NCBI RefSeq assembly: GCF_947488945.1
Contig: NZ_CANLBS010000009.1
Location: 186,001 to 250,000, forward strand
From: an uncultured Streptomyces sp.
GTDB taxonomy: Bacteria > Actinomycetota > Actinomycetes > Streptomycetales > Streptomycetaceae
DNA length: 64,000 bases
Direction of reading: 5' to 3'
Made by a program: the position numbers and the translations under genes. Below are positions 41,283 through 49,422 of the stretch, in pieces. The number at the start of each line of letters is the position of its first letter. Position 1 is the first letter of the stretch. The notes under the pieces are model-generated. The model did no database searches and was not told where the DNA came from. It was given only the letters and a program-made list of their open reading frames with translations.

Positions 41283-41690
41283 AGGTCTCGCTTCTCTCCT
41301 ACGCAGTCTCACGAGCGCGCCAGTGGCTCCATCGATGACCGATTTCGGCCTGACGGTCGTGGGCGGAGCGGACCTGGGGGCCGCGTCGACGTCCACACCC
41401 GTTGTGCCTGCCTCGGGCGTGCCTCTCGACACCCATTCTGCGGTATCGCGGAGAGGCGCGCGGCCAAGAACAACCGCCGGTGGCGCGTAACGCACGCTAC
41501 CCTCTCCGCCGCCCCGCGCCCACCTGCCCGTCCCAAACACGGCCCATCCTCTTGCCGGAAGCCGGTTCCGGGAGGCGCCGGGGCGCCCTCCGGCCGGTAC
41601 GGCGTCCGCGGCGGGTCCGTCACGGACGCCGGTGCCCACCGTCCGCGTCGGACACGTTCATGACCACGCCCCTTGGGGCACTATGTGCAA
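41283..41690. other. Divergent intergenic region, DUF3027 / MFS
   Basis: 408 bp without a gene. Near the DUF3027 side TAGCGT (minus strand, about 41495) could be a -10 box. Near the MFS side CACTAT (41679-41684) ends 6 nt before the GTG at 41691 and could give a leaderless message. Confidence 0.45.
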
Positions 41691-43145
41691 GTGGCTTCCG
41701 CCAGGTCGCACGACGCACCCCCGGGCCCCCTGCGTACGGCAGGGCGGTCGGTGGGACATGCCCTGCACTCCTCGGTCACCGGCACCGGGCGTTCCATCCG
41801 CAAGGTCACCCACGCCCACGGGGCCGGCGAGTCCGGGCTCGGCAAGCTGATCGAACTGCACGCCGTGAACGGCGCGGGCGACGTGATGATCACCGTGGCC
41901 CTGGCGTCGACCGTCTTCTTCTCGGTGCCCACCGACGAGGCCCGCGGCCGGGTCGCCCTCTACCTGGCCATCACCATGGCCCCGTTCACCCTGCTCGCCC
42001 CGGTGATCGGCCCGCTGCTGGACCGGCTGCCGCACGGCCGCCGGGCGGCGATGGCGGGGGCGATGCTGGCCCGCGCGGTGCTGGCAATCGCGATGTCCGG
42101 GGCGGTGGCCTCGGGCGGCCTGGAGCTGTACCCGGCGGCGCTCGGCGTGCTGGTCTGCTCGAAGGCGTACGGGGTGGTGCGCAGCGCCGTGGTGCCGCGG
42201 CTGCTGCCCCCGCGGTTCTCCCTGGTCAAGGCCAATTCGCGGGTCACCCTGGCCGGTCTGCTGGCCACCGGTGTGGCCGCGCCCATCGGCGCCGGGCTCC
42301 AGACCGTCGGCACGGCCTGGCCGCTCTACGGGGCGTGCGCGATCTTCGTCGGCGGCACCTTCCTCGCGTTCTCGATGCCGCCCAAGGTCGACTCCGCGAA
42401 GGGCGAGCGGCGCGCGCTGCTGGCCGAGCGGACCGCGGCCCGGGCCGCCGCCCCGCCCCGGACCGGGAAGCGGACCGGGTCGACCCGGACGGACGGCGGC
42501 GGGCCGGGGCGGCGACGGCTGTTCGGCGGCCGCCGCCGGGAACGCCCGCCGGGGCTGCGGTCGGTGGGCGGATCGGTCCTGCACGGCCTGCAGGCCAACG
42601 CCGCGCACCGCGCGCTCTCCGGCTTCCTCATCTTCTTCCTGGCGTTCCTGCTGCGCGAGCACCCGCTGTCGGGCCAGAGCGCCGCGGTGTCGCTGGGGAT
42701 CGTGGGCGTCGCGGCCGGTGCGGGCAACGCCTGCGGCACCGCCGTCGGCGCCTGGCTGCGGGCGCGCGCGCCGGAGATGATCATCGCCGCGGTGCTCACC
42801 GTCGCGCTGGGCGTCGCCGTGCTGGCCACCGTCTTCTTCTCCACGGTCCTCGTCGCCGCGCTCGGCGCCGTCGCCGGGTTCACCCAGGCGCTGTCCAAGC
42901 TGTCGCTGGACGCGATGATCCAGCGCGACGTGCCGGAGGAGGTGCGGACCTCGGCGTTCGCGCGCTCGGAGACGCTGCTGCAGATGGCGTGGGTGGCCGG
43001 CGGCGGCATCGGCATCGCCCTGCCGCTCAACGGAGTGCTCGGCATGGGCGTGGCCGCGGGCATCCTCGCGCTGGGCGCGGCCGCGTCCGTACGGGGGCTG
43101 CTGACGAGCGCCCGGCGCGGCTCGCCGCACCCCCGCGTGGCGTGA
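41691..43145 (+). CDS. MFS transporter
   Basis: A 484-residue major facilitator. After a hydrophilic start ('ASARSHDAPPGPLRTAGRSV', 'GESGLGKLIELHAVNGAGDV') there are about 12 helices. 'VIGPLLDRLPHGRRAAMAGA' is the MFS loop signature. A long Arg/Gly-rich loop (about residues 245-295) separates the two halves. The C-terminal half includes 'VPEEVRTSAFARSETLLQMA'. The start is taken as the GTG at 41691; a TTG 18 nt upstream also fits. Substrate unknown. DUF2771 lipoprotein gene follows after 27 bp with its own promoter. Confidence 0.8.
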   Translation: MASARSHDAPPGPLRTAGRSVGHALHSSVTGTGRSIRKVTHAHGAGESGLGKLIELHAVNGAGDVMITVALASTVFFSVPTDEARGRVALYLAITMAPFTLLAPVIGPLLDRLPHGRRAAMAGAMLARAVLAIAMSGAVASGGLELYPAALGVLVCSKAYGVVRSAVVPRLLPPRFSLVKANSRVTLAGLLATGVAAPIGAGLQTVGTAWPLYGACAIFVGGTFLAFSMPPKVDSAKGERRALLAERTAARAAAPPRTGKRTGSTRTDGGGPGRRRLFGGRRRERPPGLRSVGGSVLHGLQANAAHRALSGFLIFFLAFLLREHPLSGQSAAVSLGIVGVAAGAGNACGTAVGAWLRARAPEMIIAAVLTVALGVAVLATVFFSTVLVAALGAVAGFTQALSKLSLDAMIQRDVPEEVRTSAFARSETLLQMAWVAGGGIGIALPLNGVLGMGVAAGILALGAAASVRGLLTSARRGSPHPRVA

Positions 43146-43159
43146 TCCGGGGCGACCGA

Positions 43160-43165
43160 TAGCCT
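43160..43165 (+). promoter_or_regulatory. Leaderless-type -10 box of the DUF2771 gene
   Basis: TAGCCT, 7 nt before the ATG at 43173; TCGGCCC between. Confidence 0.5.
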
Positions 43166-43172
43166 TCGGCCC

Positions 43173-43652
43173 ATGACCGTTGCGTTCTCTTCCCGTAAGG
43201 GCCGTCGAATCGGCGTCGCTCTTGGTGCCGTGTCCGCAGGACTCCTCGTCCTGTCCGCCTGCGACAAGCCGACGCCGCTCGCCACCGTGACGGTCGGCGA
43301 CAACTCGGTGAGTACCGAGGCCTCCTGCTACAACGACGGCGACGCCCTCAAGGAATCCGAGATCCAGGGCTGCCTGAACAAGAAGGCCGACAAGACGATC
43401 GACGTCGCCATGGACGACAAGGTCCGCTTCGGCGTCGACCCGGAGGTCGCCGAGAACGGCTGGACGCTCTTCATCGAGGGCCAGCAGGCCGAGCAGGAGC
43501 CGTACAAGAAGACCTACCGGTCGATCACCGGCAGCGCGTTCTTCTCCAGCCAGACCGGCGAGACCACCTCGCAGAGCCAGATCAGCGTCGTGGAGACCAA
43601 GGGCCAGAAGCTCGTCGGCGTCTGGCACTTCAAGCTCAAGAAGACCGACTGA
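43173..43652 (+). CDS. DUF2771 lipoprotein
   Basis: A 159-residue lipoprotein. Signal sequence with Arg-rich start ('SSRKGRRIGVALGAVSAGLL') and lipobox L-S-A-C (Cys at residue 30). The mature part carries 'ATVTVGDNSVSTEASCYNDG', 'DVAMDDKVRFGVDPEVAENG', 'KLVGVWHFKLKK', as in DUF2771. Function unknown. It precedes the mqnB gene by 31 bp on the same strand, and this order is common in Streptomyces. Confidence 0.85.
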   Translation: MTVAFSSRKGRRIGVALGAVSAGLLVLSACDKPTPLATVTVGDNSVSTEASCYNDGDALKESEIQGCLNKKADKTIDVAMDDKVRFGVDPEVAENGWTLFIEGQQAEQEPYKKTYRSITGSAFFSSQTGETTSQSQISVVETKGQKLVGVWHFKLKKTD

Positions 43653-43683
43653 CCCTCCTCCCGATCCGGGAGGATCACCCCTC

Positions 43684-44385
43684 GTGCGTGTGCTGGTCGT
43701 GACCGCGGTCCCCGTCGAACGGGACGCGGTCACGCGTGCGTCCGGGGGGAGTCCCGAGGTGCTGCGGGTGCCCGGCGCGGAGATCCACCGCACCGGGCCG
43801 CTCGACGTGCTGGCGGGCGGGGCCGGTCCGGCCGCCGCCTCGGCCGCCACCGCGTTCGCCCTGGCGGCCTGCTCCGGTGCGTACGGCCTGGTCGTCTCGG
43901 CCGGGATCGGCGGCGGGTTCGCGCCCGCGGCGCCGGTCGGCTCGCTGGTGGTCGCGGACGCGATCGTCGCCGCCGACCTGGGCGCGGAGACCCCCGACGG
44001 CTTCGTGCCCGTCACCGGCCTGGGCTTCGGCCGGGACCGGTTCGAGCCGCCGCCCGCGCTGGTGCGCGAGGCCGCCTCGGTCACCGGGGCCGTGACCGGC
44101 CCGGTGCTCACACTCTCCACGGTGACCGGCTCCGCCGCCCGCACCGCGGCGCTGCTGGCCGCCCACCCCACCGCCGTCGCCGAGGCGATGGAAGGGTTCG
44201 GGGTCGCGGAGGCCGCAGCCGGGCTCGGGCTGCCCGCACTGGAGATCCGGGCCGTCTCGAACACCGTCGGGCCGCGCGACCGCGCCGCCTGGCGCATCGG
44301 CGACGCGCTGACCGCGCTCACCGGGGCGTTCGGGAAGCTCATACCCGTACTGGAAGGTTGGACCCCGCATGACCGAGACCACTGA
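43684..44385 (+). CDS. mqnB: Futalosine hydrolase
   Basis: A 233-residue nucleoside hydrolase-like enzyme (MTA/SAH nucleosidase fold) of the futalosine menaquinone route, releasing hypoxanthine from futalosine to give dehypoxanthine futalosine. 'ILVVTAVPVERDAV'-type start, here 'RVLVVTAVPVERDAVTRA', then 'VVSAGIGGGFAPAAPVGSLV', 'AEAMEGFGVAEAAAGLGLPA' (purine-site Glu-Met-Glu-Gly) and 'EIRAVSNTVGPRDRAAW'. GTG start with GGGAGGA 9 nt upstream. The next gene, mqnD, begins 17 nt before its stop. Confidence 0.92.
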   Translation: MRVLVVTAVPVERDAVTRASGGSPEVLRVPGAEIHRTGPLDVLAGGAGPAAASAATAFALAACSGAYGLVVSAGIGGGFAPAAPVGSLVVADAIVAADLGAETPDGFVPVTGLGFGRDRFEPPPALVREAASVTGAVTGPVLTLSTVTGSAARTAALLAAHPTAVAEAMEGFGVAEAAAGLGLPALEIRAVSNTVGPRDRAAWRIGDALTALTGAFGKLIPVLEGWTPHDRDH

Positions 44386-45226
44386 CGGCGCTCTGAAGAT
44401 CGCCTTCTCCCCCTGCCCCAACGACACCTTCGTCTTCGACGCGTGGGCGCACGGCCGGGTCCCCGGCGCCCCCGCCCTGGACGTCACCTTCGCGGACATC
44501 GACATCACCAACGGCCAGGCCGAGCGCGGCGAACTGGACGTGCTGAAGGTCAGCTACGCGGTGCTGCCGTGGATCCTCGACGAGTACGCCCTGCTGCCGT
44601 GCGGCGGGGCGCTGGGCCGGGGCTGCGGCCCGCTGGTGCTGACCCGGGAGCCGGGCGCGGACCTGACGGGCAAGACGGTCGCGGTGCCGAGCGAGCGCTC
44701 GACCGCCTATCTGCTGTTCCGGCTGTGGGCGGCCGAGATGGTGCCCGGCGGCGTCGGCGAGATCGTCGTGATGCCGTTCGACCGGATCATGCCCGCCGTC
44801 CGCGAGGGCGAGGTGGACGCCGGCCTCGTCATCCACGAGGCCCGGTTCACCTACCAGAACTACGGTCTGCACAACCTGGCCGACATGGGGCAGCACTGGG
44901 AGTCCACGACCGGTCTGCCGATCCCGCTGGGCGCGATCGTCGCCAAGCGCTCACTGGGCGAGGAGACCCTGCGCGCCCTGGCCGACTCCGTGCGCACCTC
45001 GGTGCGGATGGCCTGGGACGACCCGGAGGCCTCGCGGGGGTACGTGCGCGAGCACGCGCAGGAGATGGACCCCGCGGTGGCCGACCAGCACATCGGGCTG
45101 TACGTCAACGAGTTCACCGCCGATCTGGGCGAGGACGGCTACGCGGCGATCCGCGGGCTGCTGACGCGCGCGGCGGCCGAGGGCCTCGTCCCGCCGCTCG
45201 GCCCGGACGCGCTGGACTTCCCCTGA
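44369..45226 (+). CDS. mqnD: 1,4-Dihydroxy-6-naphthoate synthase
   Basis: A 285-residue enzyme of the futalosine route, turning cyclic dehypoxanthine futalosine into 1,4-dihydroxy-6-naphthoate. The N-terminus 'LKIAFSPCPNDTFVFDAWAH' is diagnostic (SPCPNDTF), followed by 'ERGELDVLKVSYAVLPWILD', 'AVPSERSTAYLLFRLWA' and 'GLVIHEARFTYQNYGLHNLA' (active-site His-Glu). The fold is that of a periplasmic solute-binding protein. Overlaps mqnB by 17 nt, so coupled. mqnA/C are not in the window, as expected for Streptomyces. Confidence 0.95.
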   Translation: MTETTDGALKIAFSPCPNDTFVFDAWAHGRVPGAPALDVTFADIDITNGQAERGELDVLKVSYAVLPWILDEYALLPCGGALGRGCGPLVLTREPGADLTGKTVAVPSERSTAYLLFRLWAAEMVPGGVGEIVVMPFDRIMPAVREGEVDAGLVIHEARFTYQNYGLHNLADMGQHWESTTGLPIPLGAIVAKRSLGEETLRALADSVRTSVRMAWDDPEASRGYVREHAQEMDPAVADQHIGLYVNEFTADLGEDGYAAIRGLLTRAAAEGLVPPLGPDALDFP

Positions 45227-45269
45227 CCGGGCCGTCCGCCGTCCGCCGGCCGGCCCGCCCGCCCGCGCG

Positions 45270-45306
45270 ACGGCCGCACGGCGCGCGACGGCGTCCGTGC
45301 GGCCGT
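45270..45306. terminator. mqnD terminator hairpin
   Basis: ACGGCCGCACGG (45270-45281) and CCGTGCGGCCGT (45295-45306) pair over 12 bp with a 13-nt loop. Confidence 0.65.
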
Positions 45307-45315
45307 GGGCGGTCC

Positions 45316-45337
45316 TGACGGCCCGGCCGGGCCGTCA
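45316..45337. terminator. 22-bp palindrome overlapping the csp stop codon
   Basis: Perfect palindrome, arms TGACGGCCCGG and complement. Its last three bases are the stop of the cold-shock gene, so the end of that mRNA folds into the hairpin. Confidence 0.55.
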
Positions 45338-45718
45338 CACGTCGAGCTGGTCGGCGACCGCCCGCAGCAGGCCGGCGATCTTCGCCCCCGCCGCCTTGTC
45401 GGGGTAGCGGCCCCGCTCCAGCAGCGGCGTGATGTTCTCCAGCACGGTCGTCAGGTCCTGGACGATCGACGCCAGCTCGTCGGGCTTGCGGCGGGTCGCC
45501 GCCGCGACCGACGGGGTGGGGTCGAGCACGGTGACGGAGAGCGCCTGGTCACCCCGCTGGCCCGCGACCACGCCGAACTCCACGCGCTGGCCCGGCTTGA
45601 GCGCCTCGACCCCCGCGGGCAGGACCGACGAGTGCACGAAGACGTCCCCGCCGTCGTCGCGGGAGAGGAAGCCGAAGCCCTTCTCGCTGTTGAACCACTT
45701 CACCTTGCCGGTGGGCAT
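45335..45718 (-). CDS. Cold-shock-domain protein with C-terminal extension
   Basis: A 127-residue nucleic-acid-binding protein. Residues 2-66 are a cold-shock domain with RNP1 'KGFGFLSRDD' and RNP2 'VFVHSSVL'. The extension (about 70-127) is helical ('KPDELASIVQDLTTVLENIT', 'AKIAGLLRAVADQLDV') and absent from the 67-residue CspA types; this longer form is conserved in Streptomyces next to mqnD. Binds single-stranded RNA or DNA; specific role unknown. It is convergent with mqnD. Confidence 0.88.
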   Translation of the reverse strand: MPTGKVKWFNSEKGFGFLSRDDGGDVFVHSSVLPAGVEALKPGQRVEFGVVAGQRGDQALSVTVLDPTPSVAAATRRKPDELASIVQDLTTVLENITPLLERGRYPDKAAGAKIAGLLRAVADQLDV

Positions 45719-45876
45719 GTCCGTCTTCGTCCTCGTAGATCGTCGGTGCGCGGAGAAGCCGCGGTGAACGGCTCCGTACAGCAGGACGACGGGTCTGCAC
45801 GACCCGTCGCGGCCAAGGCTAGTGGCCCCGGGGCGGGAGACGGGACGTCGCCGGAGGGTTTCCCCGGAGCGGGAAC

Positions 45877-45882
45877 TACCCT
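45877..45882 (+). promoter_or_regulatory. Leaderless-type -10 box
   Basis: TACCCT, 6 nt before the GTG at 45889; TGCCGG between. Confidence 0.5.
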
Positions 45883-45888
45883 TGCCGG

Positions 45889-46128
45889 GTGACTACTACT
45901 CCTTCGGGCGCGGGTGACCGGCTGGTTCAGGTCGGTGCGATCGTCTTCTTCGTCGGCGCACTGGCCACTCTGGTCACCGTGGCCCCTCTGTTCCTGGGCA
46001 CCGATCCGTTTCCGACGATCGCCTACGCGGTCTCCATGCTGATGGGCGCCGGCTTCCTGATCGCCGCGGCCGGAGTGTTCCGTTCCGCCTGGGTCAACTC
46101 CCCGAGGCGCGCGGCGGGCCGCTCGTAG
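45889..46128 (+). CDS. Small two-helix membrane protein
   Basis: A 79-residue protein with two hydrophobic segments ('VGAIVFFVGALATLVTVAPL' and 'AVSMLMGAGFLIAAAGVF') and a basic tail (SPRRAAGRS). Function unknown; conserved small membrane proteins of this type sit beside the csp/mqn genes in Streptomyces. GTG start fixed by the -10 box. Divergent from the cold-shock gene, 170 bp apart. Confidence 0.75.
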   Translation: MTTTPSGAGDRLVQVGAIVFFVGALATLVTVAPLFLGTDPFPTIAYAVSMLMGAGFLIAAAGVFRSAWVNSPRRAAGRS

Positions 46129-46178
46129 CGCCCCTCGTCACACACACGGGCGACGACGGCCCGCGCCCGGTCCGGGGA

Positions 46179-46838
46179 TCAGGCCGTGGTGGTCCCGGCC
46201 GGGGCCGCGGGGCCGCCGGTCCCGCCCGCCGTGTATCCCCGCAGCCAGTCGGCGAAGGCCGTGAGGTCCGGCAGGATCACGTCCGCGCCCGCCGCCCGCA
46301 GCTCCGCGGCGTCGCAGGGGCCGGTCGGCACCGCGACCGAGACGGCCCCGGCCACCCGTGCTCCGCGCACGTCGCCGGTGTGGTCGCCGACGTAGACCGC
46401 GGCGCCCAGTTCCCTCAGCGCCGTCCCCTTCGCCTCGGCCCACAGCCCGCCCAGCACCAGCTCGGGGTCGATCCCGAGGTGGTCGAGGTGGAGCCGGGCG
46501 TTCGGCTCGTACTTCGCGGTCACCACGACCGCCCGGCCCCCGGCCTCCCGGACCGCCCCGATCGCCTCACGGGCGCCCGGCATCGCGCCGGTGGGCGTGA
46601 TCGCGTGCACCGGGTAGATCGCGCGGTAGCGGTCGGCCACGGCGGGCACCCGGTCGGCCGGGAACCAGTGGATCAGCTCCTCCTCCAGCGGCGGCCCGAG
46701 ACGGGTGACCACGAGGTCGGCGTCGATCACCGCCCCCGTCTCGGCGGCCAGCGCCAGGTAGGTCGCCCGAATGCCGGGGCGGGAGTCTATGAGCGTCATG
46801 TCGAGGTCGAATCCGACCGTCAGGGGGTGGGTAGCCAT
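46179..46838 (-). CDS. HAD-family phosphatase
   Basis: A 219-residue haloacid-dehalogenase-type hydrolase. Motif I is 'VGFDLDMTLIDSRPG' (nucleophile Asp), the cap follows, motif II is 'AVVVTAKYEPNARL', motif III the Lys in 'LWAEAKGTAL', motif IV 'VYVGDHTGDVRGA'. It is phosphoglycolate-phosphatase-like; substrate unknown. ATG at 46838 with CACAAT 6 nt upstream and no Shine-Dalgarno. A longer reading to 47510 is antisense to the hydrolase gene and rejected. Confidence 0.87.
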   Translation of the reverse strand: MATHPLTVGFDLDMTLIDSRPGIRATYLALAAETGAVIDADLVVTRLGPPLEEELIHWFPADRVPAVADRYRAIYPVHAITPTGAMPGAREAIGAVREAGGRAVVVTAKYEPNARLHLDHLGIDPELVLGGLWAEAKGTALRELGAAVYVGDHTGDVRGARVAGAVSVAVPTGPCDAAELRAAGADVILPDLTAFADWLRGYTAGGTGGPAAPAGTTTA

Positions 46839-46844
46839 CCCGCC

Positions 46845-46850
46845 ATTGTG
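46845..46850 (-). promoter_or_regulatory. Leaderless-type -10 box of the HAD gene
   Basis: CACAAT on the minus strand, 6 nt before the ATG at 46838. Confidence 0.4.
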
Positions 46851-47079
46851 CCGACCCGCCGACCGGAATGCCGCGGTCCGCCTCCCGTCACGGCTCCGAT
46901 CTGTGAGGACACCACCCGCGGCCCTCCCACGGCGACGGCACGCGCGGCATGCGCGGGGCGGCGCCGGGACCGGGTCCGGGGCCGGATCCGGGACCGTCCG
47001 GATGGAGCAGCGCCGCGCGCAGGCTGCACGGGCGCGGCCGAAGCTGGCGTTCCCGCCCCGCCCACGCCAGGAGTTCCCC

Positions 47080-48249
47080 GTGCCCCTGCCCCGCTCCCCA
47101 CGGTTCCGTCTCTCCGCGGCCGCCCTGCTGGCCGCCGCCTGCACGGCCGGCCTGCTGTACTCCCCGGCCCGCGCCACCGACCGGCCCGCGGGCCGCGACC
47201 GCCCGCTGCGCGAGCAGTTGGCGGAGCTGACCCGGACGCCCGGCGGGCCGCCCGGCGCGATCGCCGTGCTCACCCGCGGCCCGCACACCGAGATGGTCCG
47301 GGCCGGTGTCGCCGACACCGGCAGCGGCCGGCCGCCCACGATCGGCGACCACATGCGGATCGCCAGTACCGCCAAGGCGTTCAGCGGCGCGGTCGCCCTC
47401 GGGCTCGTGGACCGCGGGAAGCTCGGCCTGGACGACACCCTCGGCCGGGTCCTCCCGAGGCTGCCGCGCGCCTGGCACCGGGTCACCCTGCGCCAGCTCC
47501 TCAACCACACCAGCGGCCTGCCGGACTACACCACCGACCCGGAGTTCATCGCCCTGGTGACCGAGGACCCGCGCCGCCGGTTCGACTCCCGCCGGCTGCT
47601 GGACTTCGTCGCCGACCGGCCGCCGGGGTTCCGCCCCGGCACCCGCTACGCCTACTCCAACTCCGACAACATCGCGGTGGCCCTGATGGCCGAGGCGGTG
47701 ACCGGCCGCCGGTACGAGGAACTGCTCGACCGGCTCGTGTACCGACCGCTGGACCTGCGCGACACCAGCCTGCCCCAGGGGTACGAGCTTCCGGAGCCGT
47801 ACCTGCACGGCTACGAGGCCGACCCGCCCCGGCCGCCCGAGGACGTCAGCGAGGTGCTGAGCGCGTCCGGGGTGTGGGCCTCGGGCGGAATCGTGTCGAC
47901 GCCGGGTGACATGACGGCGTTCGTACGCGGCTACGCCGGGGACCGGCTGCTCTCCGCCCCCACCCGCCGCCGGCAGCGGGCCTGGGTGGACGGGGCCTCC
48001 GAACCGGCCGGTCCCGGCGCGAACAAGGCGGGGCTGGGACTGTTCCGGTACACCACCCGCTGCGGCACGGTGGTGGGCCACACCGGCAACTTCCCCGGCT
48101 ACACCCAGCTCGTCGCGGCCACCCCGGACGGCGAGCGGTCGCTGACCTTCTCGGTGACCACCCAGATCAACAAGACGACCGACCCGGAGCTGCTGGAGCG
48201 GCTGCGCGCCGTGCAGGAGGACTTCGTCTGCGCGCTGCTGCGGCGGTAA
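47080..48249 (+). CDS. Secreted serine hydrolase (class C beta-lactamase / DD-peptidase fold)
   Basis: A 389-residue exported protein of the beta-lactamase/R61 DD-peptidase family. Signal peptide 'RFRLSAAALLAAACTAGLLY'. Catalytic motifs: Ser-x-x-Lys in 'MRIASTAKAFSGAVAL', Tyr-x-Asn in 'TRYAYSNSDNIAV', and the KTG-like His-Thr-Gly in 'VVGHTGNFPGYTQLV'. HTG instead of KTG is usual in the DD-peptidase and esterase members. GTG start with AGGAG 6 nt upstream; a 103-residue upstream extension has no signal-peptide sense. D-alanyl-D-alanine carboxypeptidase or esterase activity is the best guess. Confidence 0.87.
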   Translation: MPLPRSPRFRLSAAALLAAACTAGLLYSPARATDRPAGRDRPLREQLAELTRTPGGPPGAIAVLTRGPHTEMVRAGVADTGSGRPPTIGDHMRIASTAKAFSGAVALGLVDRGKLGLDDTLGRVLPRLPRAWHRVTLRQLLNHTSGLPDYTTDPEFIALVTEDPRRRFDSRRLLDFVADRPPGFRPGTRYAYSNSDNIAVALMAEAVTGRRYEELLDRLVYRPLDLRDTSLPQGYELPEPYLHGYEADPPRPPEDVSEVLSASGVWASGGIVSTPGDMTAFVRGYAGDRLLSAPTRRRQRAWVDGASEPAGPGANKAGLGLFRYTTRCGTVVGHTGNFPGYTQLVAATPDGERSLTFSVTTQINKTTDPELLERLRAVQEDFVCALLRR

Positions 48250-48281
48250 CCGGGCCGGCGAGGGGCGCGGGCGGCCGGGAC

Positions 48282-48307
48282 CGGCGGCGGGTTCCCGCCC
48301 GCCGCCG
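48282..48307. terminator. Hairpin between the convergent hydrolase and membrane-protein genes
   Basis: CGGCGGCGGG (48282-48291) with CCCGCCGCCG (48298-48307), 6-nt loop; ends 2 nt before the stop of the minus-strand gene. Confidence 0.55.
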
Positions 48308-48308
48308 T

Positions 48309-49349
48309 TCAGCCCCGCGCCCGGCGCGCCCGCCACACCAGGTAGAGCGCAGAGACCACCGCCGCGGTGCGGACCACCACCGGCCAGAGCCCGGTCAGTA
48401 CCTCGCCCGTCGCGCCCTCGGCGATCGGATCGCCCCAGCGCCCGTCGAGCCGCCCCCACACCCAGACCAGCGCACCGGCCACCACCACGCTGGGCAGCCC
48501 CATCGCCACCCACTTCGCCTCGGCCCTCGACAGGGTCCGCGAGCTGTACGCGAGGAGCCAGCCGCCCGCCAGCGCCAGCCAGGACCCGGCGACCGCGCCC
48601 GCCACCAGCAGCGCGGCGGCCAGCAACAGCAGCGGCTGCCCGATCCGCCGCCGGGACGGTGCGGGCGCCTCGGCGACCGGCGCCGGGGCCGGCCCGCGGC
48701 GACGCCGTCCGGGCAGCAGCCGACGCCGCCGCGGCGGGGCCTCCCCCGCCTCCCCGGCCGTTCCCCCACCGGCCTGCTCGACAGCCTCGACGGCGGAGTC
48801 GCCGGTCTCCGCGTCCTGCTCGCCGGGCGGCTCGTCGTCCGGGCCCGGCGGAGGTTTCAGCAGCTCGGGGATCTCCACGCCCCCGACGAAGCCGGGCACC
48901 CGCACCCCGTCGCCGAAGGGGCCCGGCCGCACCCGCCACCAGCCCGGATCGCCGCCGTCGGAACCCTCGCCGCCCAGGCCGAGCATGTGCGGGGCGGAGG
49001 CGTCGGGCCAGGCCGGGGGCGCGCCGCCGTCCTCGTACGCGTCCGCTTCCGCCCGGTCCGCCGCCGCGCCCGGCCCGTCCCCGTCGTCCTCCGTACGGGG
49101 GCGGGGCAGCAGGGGGGTGGCCGCCGGGCCGGCGGCGGAGACGACTTCCTCCGGGGTGCCGAACTCCAGGACCAGGCGCCGCACGGACTCCGGGTCGTCC
49201 GGCCCGGTGCCGCCGCGCCGTCGCCCGATCTCCTCGCTCAGCCCGTCGAGGAGTCTGCTCCTGGCGTCGGGTCCGAGCCCCTGACGCCGTGCCAGGTCGC
49301 CGACCCGGTCCAGATACGCGTCGACGATCCGGTCGCTCTCGATCCCCAC
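48309..49349 (-). CDS. Integral membrane protein with N-terminal cytoplasmic helix bundle
   Basis: A 346-residue protein. The first 65 residues ('GIESDRIVDAYLDRVGDLAR', 'RSRLLDGLSEEIGRRR', 'VRRLVLEFGTPEEVVSAA') look like the DUF1700-type start that precedes membrane domains. A long acidic/Gly linker follows, then four membrane segments (about 230-345; 'PLLLLAAALLVAGAVAGSWL' and others). Function unknown. GTG at 49349 with GAGGGG 11 nt upstream. A TACGGT box at 49391-49396 (minus) fits its promoter, back to back with that of the helicase-like gene. Confidence 0.7.
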   Translation of the reverse strand: MGIESDRIVDAYLDRVGDLARRQGLGPDARSRLLDGLSEEIGRRRGGTGPDDPESVRRLVLEFGTPEEVVSAAGPAATPLLPRPRTEDDGDGPGAAADRAEADAYEDGGAPPAWPDASAPHMLGLGGEGSDGGDPGWWRVRPGPFGDGVRVPGFVGGVEIPELLKPPPGPDDEPPGEQDAETGDSAVEAVEQAGGGTAGEAGEAPPRRRRLLPGRRRRGPAPAPVAEAPAPSRRRIGQPLLLLAAALLVAGAVAGSWLALAGGWLLAYSSRTLSRAEAKWVAMGLPSVVVAGALVWVWGRLDGRWGDPIAEGATGEVLTGLWPVVVRTAAVVSALYLVWRARRARG

Positions 49350-49390
49350 CCGATGCTTCCCCTCGCTGCCCTGCGGCTGGCCCTGCCCCG

Positions 49391-49396
49391 ACCGTA
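49391..49396 (-). promoter_or_regulatory. -10 box of the membrane-protein gene
   Basis: TACGGT on the minus strand, 41 nt before the GTG at 49349, 13 bp from the opposite-strand box. Confidence 0.35.
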
Positions 49397-49409
49397 GCGT
49401 TCCAGGGGC

Positions 49410-49415
49410 TACCGT
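49410..49415 (+). promoter_or_regulatory. Leaderless-type -10 box of the helicase-C_3/WYL gene
   Basis: TACCGT, 7 nt before the ATG at 49423; GGGACGG between. Confidence 0.5.
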
Positions 49416-49422
49416 GGGACGG